Shown here piece by piece: positions 55,201-62,314 of a stretch of DNA of 64,000 nt; position 1 is the first letter of the stretch; each line of letters begins with the position of its first letter. The stretch comes from Demequina flava (GTDB lineage Bacteria > Actinomycetota > Actinomycetes > Actinomycetales > Demequinaceae): positions 1,197,184 to 1,261,183 of the forward strand of contig NZ_BBRA01000001.1 in the NCBI RefSeq assembly GCF_000975035.1. Direction: 5' to 3'. The position numbers and the translations under genes are program-made. The notes under the pieces are model-generated. The model was not told the origin of the DNA, made no database searches, and saw only the letters and a program-made list of their open reading frames with translations.

Positions 55201-57280
55201 GACGTGCAACGTTCAGGAGTGGGCAACGGCGAGTGCTGCCGCCACCGATGTCTCTTGGGAGACGGACCTTGTTGCTGAGATGTCGGCAAGCGGGACGGAG
55301 ACTGACGACTTTGTTCTGACTCCCGACGCGGCGCAGGGCGAGACCACCAACAGTGTTGAGTTCACAAACCAGTACGAAATGGGCTCGCTCTTGCTCACGA
55401 AGCAGGTTGAGGGTCCGGGCGCAGACGAGCACACGGCTGGCCCCTTTGAATTCCATGTCGTCTGTGTCTACCCCAGGACGGGCCAGCCTGACGTTGTGAC
55501 CTTTGACGGTGACGTGACACTCTCCGGAGATCCGCTTGAAGCAACTATTCCGGCGATTCCGGTGGGCTCCGTGTGTGACATTGAGGAGACCGGCACCGGC
55601 GGCGCGGACATAATCTGGATTGATGGCCAAATGACCACGACGGCGGAGGTGACCGTCACGACTGCTGACACACCGGTCGAGGTGGTGGCGCTTAACCGCT
55701 TCGAGACTCCAACGGAGTTGGTCGTCGAGAAGATTGTCGACGGACCCATCCTGAACCCCGAGGGAGATGTCCCGGACATCGCGCCGGTTACGGTAGATGT
55801 GGTGTGTACCTACGCCGAGGGCACGCCATTCGAGCGTGAGATCACGGCGGCGGAGTTTGCTGACGGTGACCCGATGGAGTTCGAGTTGGCGCATGGCGAG
55901 ACCATGACCCTCACGGAGCTACCCACGGGCACAGAGTGTGTGGTGACGGAGACGGATCAGGCAGGCGCTTCGTCCACTACGGTCATTGCGCAGCCCGCCC
56001 ATTCGCAGCCAGGGCCTGCGGCCGACGGCACCGAGACGTCGATCACGCTGAACGACGCCGGTTTGTTCTCGAAGAACGAGGTGACCTTCACCAACATCTA
56101 CCCGGTGGGCTCGCTTGATCTCACCAAGGAACTGACAGGTGACGGCGCGGTGGAGCGCGGCGATGGACCGTTCGTGTTGCACGTTCAGTGCTACTCGGAC
56201 GCATACGGCGTCGTCAGCTACGAGGGCGATGTCACGCTGGGAGGTGATGAGCCGCTGACTGCGACCATCACCAACATCCTCGCGCCGTCGACCTGTGAGG
56301 TGACGGAGACCGAGGACGGTGGCGCCGACTCAGTGTTCTTCACCCCGGGCACGCCCGATGTGAAGTCTGCGACCGTCGACATCGTCGAGGACGGCGACCA
56401 AGCAGCCGCAACTGTCACCGTCGAGAACCACTTCGAGGCGTTCGCGTCCATCGATGTGACTAAGACGGTTGATCCGGTTGTGACGGATGCCGACGGCAAC
56501 GTGCCTGATCTTGGCCCCTACTTGGTGTGGGTGCGATGCACCTACGACGAGGGTGGTCCAGACGAGCACACTGTGTACGCCGACGGCCACGGCCCCCTGC
56601 GTCCCATGGTGGCGTTGCTCAACGACGGTGAGTCCGTGAGTTTCACGGACATCCCCGCTACCTCGACGTGCACGGTGACAGAGGTCGATACGGCCGATGC
56701 TGCGGGCACCTTGGTGACGACGGCAACAGCCGATGTCGTGGAGACCACCGCAGATGGCGTCGCGGGGACGGTAGTCCTGACGACGGACAACCCCGACACG
56801 ACGAACATGGTGGGCTTCACCAACGTCTACGACGTGGGCTCGCTTGACCTCGTCAAGGAGCTCGTCGGCGACGGCGTGGATGACGCGAGCGGTCCGTATG
56901 TCTTCGACGTGCTGTGCACGTGGGAGCGTGAGGACCGCGATCCCGTCGTCACATGGGACGGCACTCTCACGCTCAGCGAAGAAGCTGGCATGACCGCGAC
57001 CATTGACGGTATCGCCGCCGGATCTGAGTGCCTCGTCACGGAGACCGACAACGGTGGAGCCGACGACACGCGTCTGACGCCCGCTGGCGACGCCGACAAC
57101 GAGGCACGGGTCACGATCGCTGCGGCCTCGTCGGTCACGGTGACGGCCTACAACCAGTTCGACGCACCGCCGGTGCTGCCGATTACTGGTTACGAGAGCT
57201 GGTGGGCGGCTGTCACCGCGCTCGCCGTGCTTCTCGCTGGTGTGTTCCTCGTGCTGATCGCCCGCCGCCGGCGCAGCTGA
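49205..57280 (+). CDS. Giant LPXTG surface protein with seven alternating CnaB-like (DUF5979-type) domains
   Basis: About 2691 residues: signal peptide (MRKTLATALVGLMATTGVV, cleavage near AAA-DPEP), a long N-terminal series of DUF11-like/isopeptide-forming beta domains (about 30-1830), seven C-terminal domains (starts about 1832, 1930, 2060, 2170, 2302, 2414 and 2545) and a sorting signal LPITG (2658-2662) with hydrophobic helix and RRRRS end. Each C-terminal domain has a first-strand Lys (..LTK..), a Glu after the second Cys (ECVVTE) and a last-strand Asn (FTNIY, ENHF), the isopeptide triad, plus two cysteines. ATG at 49205 chosen from the signal peptide. Likely sortase-anchored adhesin stalk. 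Confidence 0.9.
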   Translation: MRKTLATALVGLMATTGVVTMATTAAADPEPANVSLVKTGPTDPVVPGETFNYTITVQCSYPVLNSGCFDAQVVDVVPAPFEVAGDPIVTSTGNSITASHDTGANSATVEFMTDFTSADGGSGMLGGTTATISIPVTVPDDVSFDDAETPITNTATIFASNPDTSDASGSADVTIEVPLELDTSTTKSFDPAEDIATPGTETTISIDSTNNSNGGAESMVVSDPVDPSASPNPFDSLQLSSITLTDIPAGADTAQVEVYVNGAWVPVGSAIDVSGGGPITVDLTGVTAEDVRGVRVTYSDDGTAPLIAADATSSIDVGVTQRDLGDVDGDVVVANDASTEVNRDDDSASSTGDADYTIHTNVPEVAADKSFDPNQVLHGDSSTATISAGVSGDLPVESLTVTEPSNGDFSAAMSFESIGAVTWPAGADEASITYTTTNGTEGAFSFADGAIPQAPSDPDAVLSFEIVFTDTDGSGITSDSDASFSFDVGTDPEDTAAQTPLVNEATVEGETEQGATDTATDDDTLFAYDKHLDPTAGKSIAPSQILGRDGEWAVLELSGGTAPAPVDGNTDDPYSSTNADEIVVQDPAPVPGSGSDAPDPNDEFWTYFHPSEITNVSVPADASLTIEYWDGTQWVELAGPFQGPQTVNVPIDGDPAPEDVGGLRFNYEYTGTDPDGGFPPGTTVQPNVVMNFDPSNVDPADWPLTIENCSGAAASTDEGVESGDSDPACAEIEVLEPNTGGGPSITKNIAQETIPARSHDRANVNLHWSTGGESGVESFTLTDESDPPGALTGSFYDAFDLVAIGEITTTNDPLIAYDAVDAVLIHNGTDWVVPQNSPCGDLEDNGAHEDDCAGGMDRINLTAAERATTVGVQIVFVEYTDARGAADAPPIGSGVARSIDPRPVSLVFELRDWTRSTYVDADNPGDPVTGYDLYNTADAGIVRNSATGVADYIDTSIPDAESSNSDIIDILDVDLGVTGSKTWDGGPVGIPPENTDLTAYPKTRITLSATNDSGEAFVDSMTIEDIPVHPAADDSEILMGDVFNILAIDQVTWPAGATEAEVVRYDIDGDPIDVVFGTVLDPLVIYPDDVPSWTATDLANTTGFSITFKGRIEPQAVGGISALLQLRETDRFRNDQALADNEQFYNGATANNDGVVSVEDAARNPATEDTPTEAVEDDVLLETFDIGIVVDKTFGANATDQGPEYTETEPAREEFLMTLSAQPTLGARPNSMTVIDVDPSFWNAYEFVRFDDSFSLEQPIEQVQVYACSGTTFTGALNGALTSGGCDADALLADAFAAGPAGATPELPAGLAPTDVQGLALVFSSTDAWEDPWNPLQEIPIVVQRRETMLTGDAPPTDLDGNLPAPAENGPEAAAGHWENTVEGTIAAAITSGGQVTEDADPTTADVIYAHSLTSVAVEKSPHDSALAAAGVTEFSLTFINDGDTPIFNPVFTDTLPVDGDGDPILLINPLPETNGESPYSFTLDSSAGDPLPAPWTELPVSTDDGLVIVEDPEGAPTEITFSFPDGSALSVGESYTITISMVTQAGYPANTNFTNTATVEGDRPIDTCNSTDTGGTATECSTDATNSVASGGAIRSGKFVKADDDSLGVISTVAGTECAPGTGTLTAGFYGPPCAPLTAPGDYETWRLVLQNSGNVPLSQLVAIDRLPTPGDTTVVGDLDRGSQWTPILTDPELSSQWLEADGTPVTVSGASIEVFATTDADICDDDLTPGGVTCLPADWQPVADFGGDYSSVTALKVVATFPEDNPMLPTQVVSVDAQSITPAYPETAGVENPIAYNSVATGATTAEDNPQDIVPTEGNKVGIALATGPMSFVKETTGDGADQYAPETFEVTVVCTSLGEEIYRDTVTVSANTPYEVDNLPVGSECTMEEGNNGQWTSMADTAVVVPESEASSNGSPVVTLTNDYPLASLDVSKFVIGTQGGGQADPSDAGPFGMFVSCFAFDGTPVQADDDGTATPMVFFLRHDETKTLTGLPAGATCNVQEWATASAAATDVSWETDLVAEMSASGTETDDFVLTPDAAQGETTNSVEFTNQYEMGSLLLTKQVEGPGADEHTAGPFEFHVVCVYPRTGQPDVVTFDGDVTLSGDPLEATIPAIPVGSVCDIEETGTGGADIIWIDGQMTTTAEVTVTTADTPVEVVALNRFETPTELVVEKIVDGPILNPEGDVPDIAPVTVDVVCTYAEGTPFEREITAAEFADGDPMEFELAHGETMTLTELPTGTECVVTETDQAGASSTTVIAQPAHSQPGPAADGTETSITLNDAGLFSKNEVTFTNIYPVGSLDLTKELTGDGAVERGDGPFVLHVQCYSDAYGVVSYEGDVTLGGDEPLTATITNILAPSTCEVTETEDGGADSVFFTPGTPDVKSATVDIVEDGDQAAATVTVENHFEAFASIDVTKTVDPVVTDADGNVPDLGPYLVWVRCTYDEGGPDEHTVYADGHGPLRPMVALLNDGESVSFTDIPATSTCTVTEVDTADAAGTLVTTATADVVETTADGVAGTVVLTTDNPDTTNMVGFTNVYDVGSLDLVKELVGDGVDDASGPYVFDVLCTWEREDRDPVVTWDGTLTLSEEAGMTATIDGIAAGSECLVTETDNGGADDTRLTPAGDADNEARVTIAAASSVTVTAYNQFDAPPVLPITGYESWWAAVTALAVLLAGVFLVLIARRRRS

Positions 57281-57311
57281 GTGGCGGTTCACGTCAACGC
57301 TTCATTGCGAC

Positions 57312-57356
57312 AACGACCGCGGCCCCCAAGCTTCACGCTTGGGGGCCGCGGTCGTT
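57312..57356. terminator. Strong bidirectional terminator between surface protein and pgm
   Basis: Exact 20-bp arms AACGACCGCGGCCCCCAAGC and GCTTGGGGGCCGCGGTCGTT with a 5-nt loop, between convergent genes. Confidence 0.88.
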
Positions 57357-57368
57357 CCACGTGGAACC
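57353..57368. other. parS-like palindrome
   Basis: CGTTCCACGTGGAACC contains the perfect 14-bp palindrome GTTCCACGTGGAAC and matches 14 of 16 positions of TGTTCCACGTGGAACA, a common ParB-binding parS form. It overlaps the terminator end and lies 5 nt from the pgm stop. Confidence 0.45.
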
Positions 57369-57372
57369 AGGC

Positions 57373-59052
57373 TTAGTTGTCGAGGGCCTCCGACACGACC
57401 TTGGTGGCCGCGTCCTTGACCTGCTCGAGGTGCTCTGCGGACACAAAGGACTCCGCGTAGATCTTGTAGACGTCTTCGGTCCCTGAGGGGCGAGCGGCGA
57501 ACCAGGCGTCGGCCGTGGTGACCTTGAGCCCGCCGATGGCCGCGCCGTTGCCCGGAGCCTCGGTCAACTTGCCGGTAATCTCCTGGCCCGCCAGTTCGGT
57601 GGCACGCACCTGCTTGGGGGAGAGGTTCTTCAACGTCTCCTTCTGCGCCTTCGTGGCGGTGGCATCGAGGCGGGCGTACCAACTCTGACCCTGATCCTCG
57701 ACTAGACCTGCATGGATCTGGGATGGGGTCTTGCCTGTGGTGCCCAGCATCTCGGATGCGAGCAGACACATGATGAGCCCGTCCTTGTCGGTGGTCCACA
57801 CGCGGCCATCGTGAGTGAGGAAGGACGCGCCAGCCGACTCCTCGCCACCAAAGGTGACATCTCCACTGAGCAGCCCTGGCACAAACCACTTGAATCCCAC
57901 TGGGACCTCTTCGACCTGCTTGCCCAGGCTCTTCGCCACCCTCTCGATGAGCGAACTGGAGACGAGCGTCTTGCCAATCCGAGCATCGGCCGGCCACTGT
58001 GGACGGGCGCCGCCGTGAAGGTAACTGATCGCGGCTGCCAGGTAGTGATTGGGGTTCATGAGGGAACCGTCGCGCGTCACGATGCCGTGGCGGTCGGCGT
58101 CTGCGTCATTGCCGGTAGCGATGTCATAGGGAGCGTCGCCACCGTCCATGAGGGTGCGCAAGCTGGCCATCGCGTAGGGCGAACTGCAGTCCATGCGGAT
58201 CTTGCCGTCCCAGTCCAGCGTCATGAAGCTCCACCGCGGGTCGACGTTGGGGTTGACGACTGTGAGGTCGAGGCGGTGCTCCTCAGCAATTGCGCCCCAG
58301 TACTCGACAGCAGCCCCACCGAGGGGATCAGCGCCGATGCGCACGCCACCATCGCGGATCGCGTCCAGGTTGAGGACGGACGGTAGTTCGGCGACGTAAG
58401 CCGCCATGAAGTCGTAGGGCTGCACGCACGTGGCGCGCTTGGCACGCTCGTACGGGACGCGCTTGACGTGCTTCCATGCGCCGCCTGTCAGGATCTCGTT
58501 CGCCCGTGCCGCGATCCAGCTCGTGGCGTCAGAACCGGCAGGGCCGCCGTGGGGCGGGTTGTACTTGAACCCGCCGTCGCGAGGGGGGTTGTGGGAGGGC
58601 GTGACGACGATGCCGTCGGCCAGTCCCGCACCAGACGTGCGTAGCCCCGTGGGAGATGCGGCGCCGTTGGCGACCAGGATCGCGCGGCTCACGGCGGGGG
58701 TGGGCGTGAAGCCGCCCCGAGCATCGACCCGGGTATCGATTTCCGCCGCGGCAAGCACCTCGATCGCGGTCTCCATCGCGGGACCTGACAGGGCGTGCGT
58801 GTCGATGCCAAGGAAGAGTGGGCCATCGGTGCCTTGTGAGGCGCGGTATTCCACAATCGCGGCCGTGGTGGCCACAATGTGCGCCTCGTTGAACGCCGTG
58901 TCAGCGGCACTGCCGCGGTGACCGGACGTGCCGAACACCACGCGCTGCTCGGCGATCTGTGGATCCGGAACTCGGTCGTAGTAGTCGCCGAGCAAGGAGT
59001 CGACGTCGATGAGATCCTGGGACTGGGCGGGTGTGCCTGCGCGCTCATGCAT
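57373..59052 (-). CDS. pgm: Phosphoglucomutase (alpha-D-glucose phosphate-specific)
   Basis: A 559-residue phosphohexomutase interconverting glucose 1- and 6-phosphate. Phosphoserine loop VTPSHNPPRDGGFKYNPP (Ser about 153), metal loop GNDADADRHG, sugar loop FGGEESAGAS and phosphate loop ARPSGTEDVYKIY are all present. Length and the VVFGTSGHRGSA start match the Pgm subgroup. The ATG at 59052 (MHERAG) follows GGAAGAGTGGG; upstream frame to 59109 is not used. It feeds glycogen and cell-wall polysaccharide synthesis. Confidence 0.95.
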   Translation of the reverse strand: MHERAGTPAQSQDLIDVDSLLGDYYDRVPDPQIAEQRVVFGTSGHRGSAADTAFNEAHIVATTAAIVEYRASQGTDGPLFLGIDTHALSGPAMETAIEVLAAAEIDTRVDARGGFTPTPAVSRAILVANGAASPTGLRTSGAGLADGIVVTPSHNPPRDGGFKYNPPHGGPAGSDATSWIAARANEILTGGAWKHVKRVPYERAKRATCVQPYDFMAAYVAELPSVLNLDAIRDGGVRIGADPLGGAAVEYWGAIAEEHRLDLTVVNPNVDPRWSFMTLDWDGKIRMDCSSPYAMASLRTLMDGGDAPYDIATGNDADADRHGIVTRDGSLMNPNHYLAAAISYLHGGARPQWPADARIGKTLVSSSLIERVAKSLGKQVEEVPVGFKWFVPGLLSGDVTFGGEESAGASFLTHDGRVWTTDKDGLIMCLLASEMLGTTGKTPSQIHAGLVEDQGQSWYARLDATATKAQKETLKNLSPKQVRATELAGQEITGKLTEAPGNGAAIGGLKVTTADAWFAARPSGTEDVYKIYAESFVSAEHLEQVKDAATKVVSEALDN

Positions 59053-59160
59053 AGGCCCACTCTTCCACCACTGTCGCTGTCGTGACAACGGGAGGAGCGC
59101 GCCAGTCACATGCTGTTCACGGAATCACCAAGTTTCGACAAAACCCGCCGGTGTCGGCGC

Positions 59161-59166
59161 TAGGCT
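59161..59166 (+). promoter_or_regulatory. Leaderless -10 element
   Basis: TAGGCT lies 6 nt before the GTG start at 59173 without a ribosome site. Confidence 0.55.
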
Positions 59167-59172
59167 TGTGCT

Positions 59173-60168
59173 GTGGCTGATCACGTAGCGAGCGAGGGGT
59201 CGCCGTCGCCTGAGGACGGTGCGCGTCCCGAGCCTGCCAGCACACCTGCCAAGACGGACGCCCCGACTAAGGGAACCCGAGCATCGGCCCCATCAAAGGG
59301 CACCGGCACTCGCACGCGTCGTATTAAGCGTCCACCGCGTTCCCGGCGCATAGCCGTGCAAGCGCCCGAAGACCTCCATGTCGCCGCCGCCCTGATCGTC
59401 GCGCACAACCGCGCCCGCCGCATCGCGGCCACCGTGAGAGCTGCCCGCGCAATTCCAGGCGTGGACCTCGTGCTGGTCGTCGACGATGCGTCAACGGACA
59501 ACACTCAGGAACTTGCGCGGAAGGCTGGCGCCGTCGTTGTCCGGCACTCTCACTTCCGCGGGCGGACCGCCTCGATCGAAACTGGTGCATCGGTGATTGC
59601 CATGCGTGACGAGGCTGGCGCGAAGCCGCGCTCCATCCTTCTTCTTCCTGGATCTATCGGTCACCACGCGGTAGGTGCCGCTCCGCTGGTCGCAGCAGTC
59701 ACCGAGCAGGTCGCTGACCTCGCGGTGGCTCGGGCAGAAGGCGAGCCGCGCGTCGAGGGCGCTTCGTCGAAGGCGGCCCGCCGCGCTGTTCATCAGGCCA
59801 CGAACTGGACTCCGGAAGAGCCGCTCGCGCCCATCCGGTGCCTCACCCGCGAGGCGCTTGAGGCCTCGATCCCGCTGGCGCGCGGATCCGGTCTCGAGGT
59901 CGGCATGATCCTCGATGTTTTGAAGGCAGGGCTCACGGTCACGGAAGTGGAGTGCGCCCTTGGGCATGTGCCGCGGTCCGCAACCCAAGGTGGCGGACGC
60001 GCCAAACTCACCAGGTATCGTGACGTGATGGTGGCGATCAATGCGCGCCGGGTCCGCGACTCGGTTGGCGGTGTGGGCCGGCGAGCTAAGCGCCAGTCTT
60101 CCTCCAGCGCGGACGCACCCACGGCCGGCACCGACGCCGCTCCATCTCAACCGAAGGACGATCAGTGA
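59173..60168 (+). CDS. Family 2 glycosyltransferase-like protein
   Basis: A 331-residue protein with a disordered basic N terminus (1-60), then a GT-A core: AALIVAHNRARRIAATVRAARAI, LVLVVDDASTDNTQELA (nucleotide-sugar Asp pair) and RHSHFRGRTASIETGA. The usual metal DxD and acceptor regions are less clear, so catalytic activity is likely but not certain. Its stop overlaps pheA (GTGA), an unexpected operon pairing. One decamer copy lies inside at 59280. Confidence 0.78.
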   Translation: MADHVASEGSPSPEDGARPEPASTPAKTDAPTKGTRASAPSKGTGTRTRRIKRPPRSRRIAVQAPEDLHVAAALIVAHNRARRIAATVRAARAIPGVDLVLVVDDASTDNTQELARKAGAVVVRHSHFRGRTASIETGASVIAMRDEAGAKPRSILLLPGSIGHHAVGAAPLVAAVTEQVADLAVARAEGEPRVEGASSKAARRAVHQATNWTPEEPLAPIRCLTREALEASIPLARGSGLEVGMILDVLKAGLTVTEVECALGHVPRSATQGGGRAKLTRYRDVMVAINARRVRDSVGGVGRRAKRQSSSSADAPTAGTDAAPSQPKDDQ

Positions 60169-61115
60169 CTTCAGCCCCCAGGTACGCATATCTGGGTCCC
60201 GCAGGAACCTTCACCGAGGCAGCGCTTCGCGCCATGGTGGACCCCAGCGAGGCCGAGTACGTTCCATGCGTGGACGTGGTCAGTGCGCTGGGCGCGGTCC
60301 GGTCGGGCGACGTCGACTACGCGGTCGTCGCAATCGAGAACACCGTTGAGGGCGGCGTCACCGCCACACTCGACACCCTCGCTCACGGCGAGGCGCTCAT
60401 GATCATGGGCGAGGTCGTGCTGCCAATTGCCTTCGAGCTGTTGGTGCGGCCCGGCACAGAACTCGACGACATCACCGGGGTTTCCGCGCACTCACACGCG
60501 TGGGCGCAGGTGCGCCGCTGGGCGCATGCGACGCTGCCCTCAGCGCAGTTCATCCCGTCGACGTCCAACGCGGCCGCTGCCCAAGCGCTCGCGGATATCG
60601 ATGTTCCCTTGGAGACCCTCGGCTTCAACGCGGCGTTGGCGCCCCCAGGAACGGGGGAGGCGCTCGGGCTCGCCGTTATCGCTGACCACGTCGCGGACAA
60701 CGTCTCCGCAGCGACGCGCTTCGTCAAAGTCGGGCGTGCTGGCGCTACCGGGGAGCCCACGGGCGCAGATAAGACCACCCTCGTGGTGCACTTGCCGGAA
60801 GACAGCTCCGGCGCGTTGCTGGAAATGCTCGAGCAGTTCGCGGTGCGCGGGGTGAATCTGTCGCGTATCGAGTCGCGCCCCATCGGCGACCGGCCGGGTG
60901 AGTACTCGTTCTCGATTGACGCTCTGGGACACATTCGCGAGGCACGTGTGGCGGAGGCCCTGATTGGCCTCAAGCGCACCTGTCCTGTGGTGCGGTTCCT
61001 GGGGTCGTACCCCAAGGTCGACGGCGATGTGACGCCGGTGAGCGTTGGCACGGGCGAGGAAGCGTTCGAGCAGGCCCGCAACTGGGTCGAAGGACTGCGA
61101 AACGGAACGGCTTAG
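60165..61115 (+). CDS. pheA: Prephenate dehydratase
   Basis: A 316-residue enzyme converting prephenate to phenylpyruvate for phenylalanine synthesis. N-terminal YLGPAGTFTEAALRAM, the catalytic TRF motif (SAATRFVKVG) and the C-terminal ACT domain with the phenylalanine-binding ESRP motif (SRIESRPIG) are present, so feedback control by Phe is expected. It is the monofunctional actinobacterial type, without chorismate mutase. GTG start overlaps the glycosyltransferase stop. Confidence 0.95.
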   Translation: MTSAPRYAYLGPAGTFTEAALRAMVDPSEAEYVPCVDVVSALGAVRSGDVDYAVVAIENTVEGGVTATLDTLAHGEALMIMGEVVLPIAFELLVRPGTELDDITGVSAHSHAWAQVRRWAHATLPSAQFIPSTSNAAAAQALADIDVPLETLGFNAALAPPGTGEALGLAVIADHVADNVSAATRFVKVGRAGATGEPTGADKTTLVVHLPEDSSGALLEMLEQFAVRGVNLSRIESRPIGDRPGEYSFSIDALGHIREARVAEALIGLKRTCPVVRFLGSYPKVDGDVTPVSVGTGEEAFEQARNWVEGLRNGTA

Positions 61116-61124
61116 CGGGCCGGG

Positions 61125-62273
61125 TCAGTCGACCGGGATACGCACCGTGAGCGATGCGGGCTCGACGTGCCCGCGGATGCGAATCGCCATTCCGAGTGAC
61201 TCGCCGTCCACCTGGACGCGCTGCGGTATTTCCATCTCCACACTGACGCTCTTGGCACGCGCGTGGTCGATGCGCGAGGTCCGCCACGCGTGCAGCACTT
61301 CGGTCTGCTTGATGCCGGCGCCTTGAGCCACGACGGATCCAAACAACTCGGTCCAACCCACGAGCCCGCCGCGCGCGTCCAGAGTTGCGATGTCGAGTTC
61401 ACCATCGGTGATGGACGCGTTCGGGATGAGTTGGAGGCCACCGGGCAAGCGACCCGCGTTGGCCATCAGAACGGTCCGCATTTCCGTGGTCACGGGCTCG
61501 TCGTCGTTGATGGCGACGGATGCCTTCATGCGCTTGTCGCCCAGGTGCTCGACGGCGGCAAAGAAGTAGGCGAGCCAGCCCACGCGCTTTTTCAACGTCG
61601 CGTCCGCCCCTGCGACCATCTCGGCGTCGATGCCGGCCCCAGCCATGACAAGGAACATGTGGCGACCGTCTTCGCCGTGCCCCGGAAAGGCCCGCTCAAC
61701 GTCCATGTACCCGACGTCGACACGCTCGTTGTGGCCCTCGAGAACCGTGCGCAGTTGAGCGGACGTGTCGCCAAGGGGCAGGTCGAGGTTGCGGGCAAAG
61801 AGATTGCCCGTGCCCATGGGAACAATCCCCATCGCGACGTTGGACCCCACGAGCGCGTCCGCGACGGCCCGGACGGTGCCATCGCCGCCCACGGCGACCA
61901 CGACATCGGCCCCCTGCGCCATCGCGGCCTTCGCTTGACCGGTTCCCGGATCCTCAATGGTGGTCTGCAGCCACAGCGGCTCGGGCAGGTAGCGCTCCGA
62001 GCACGCGCGCATGACGCGTTCGCGCAGATCGTGTACGCCCGTTTTTGAGGGATTCACGACGAAGGCGACGACTTGGCGCTCTCGCCCCTCGAGCGCGCCG
62101 GCGTGCTCTGCCGCGGCCGCCGAGATGGGCTTGATGCGCAGCACGCTACGCCAAAACGGCGGCACCGATAGCGGGTCGCGGCTGCCGATCCGGCGCACGA
62201 CGGAGACGGCCAAGGTCAGTGCAGCGATTGCGATTACGAGCGCAAGCGCACCGAGTGAAATTGACCAAGCCAT
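61125..62273 (-). CDS. Diacylglycerol kinase-family lipid kinase
   Basis: A 382-residue protein with an N-terminal membrane helix (4-26), then a DAGK catalytic domain: VAFVVNPSKTG, VVVAVGGDGTVRAVADAL (GGDGT nucleotide loop), GIVPMGTGNLFARNLDLPL, and C-terminal DGELDIATLDARG. Such enzymes phosphorylate diacylglycerol or related lipids. The ATG at 62273 has TAGGCT 6 nt upstream (leaderless) and is divergent from serS with only 41 bp between the start codons. Confidence 0.9.
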   Translation of the reverse strand: MAWSISLGALALVIAIAALTLAVSVVRRIGSRDPLSVPPFWRSVLRIKPISAAAAEHAGALEGRERQVVAFVVNPSKTGVHDLRERVMRACSERYLPEPLWLQTTIEDPGTGQAKAAMAQGADVVVAVGGDGTVRAVADALVGSNVAMGIVPMGTGNLFARNLDLPLGDTSAQLRTVLEGHNERVDVGYMDVERAFPGHGEDGRHMFLVMAGAGIDAEMVAGADATLKKRVGWLAYFFAAVEHLGDKRMKASVAINDDEPVTTEMRTVLMANAGRLPGGLQLIPNASITDGELDIATLDARGGLVGWTELFGSVVAQGAGIKQTEVLHAWRTSRIDHARAKSVSVEMEIPQRVQVDGESLGMAIRIRGHVEPASLTVRIPVD

Positions 62274-62279
62274 GACAGG

Positions 62280-62285
62280 AGCCTA
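62280..62285 (-). promoter_or_regulatory. Leaderless -10 element of the lipid kinase gene
   Basis: TAGGCT on the minus strand, 6 nt before the ATG; divergent from the serS element 16 bp away. Confidence 0.55.
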
Positions 62286-62301
62286 CCTACCGCGCGCCCG
62301 T

Positions 62302-62307
62302 TAGACT
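62302..62307 (+). promoter_or_regulatory. Leaderless -10 element of serS
   Basis: TAGACT lies 7 nt before the serS ATG; no ribosome site. Confidence 0.55.
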
Positions 62308-62314
62308 CGCGCAC

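Noticed and set aside
53975..55894. 639-codon minus-strand open frame inside the LPITG surface-protein gene
   Set aside because: Antisense to well-defined isopeptide-type domains; composition is Arg/His-rich shadow sequence without domains.
49300..57200. Repeats in the giant surface-protein genes as CRISPR or tandem DNA repeats
   Set aside because: Repeats are at protein level with diverged codons and long spacing; no short identical direct repeats with unique spacers.
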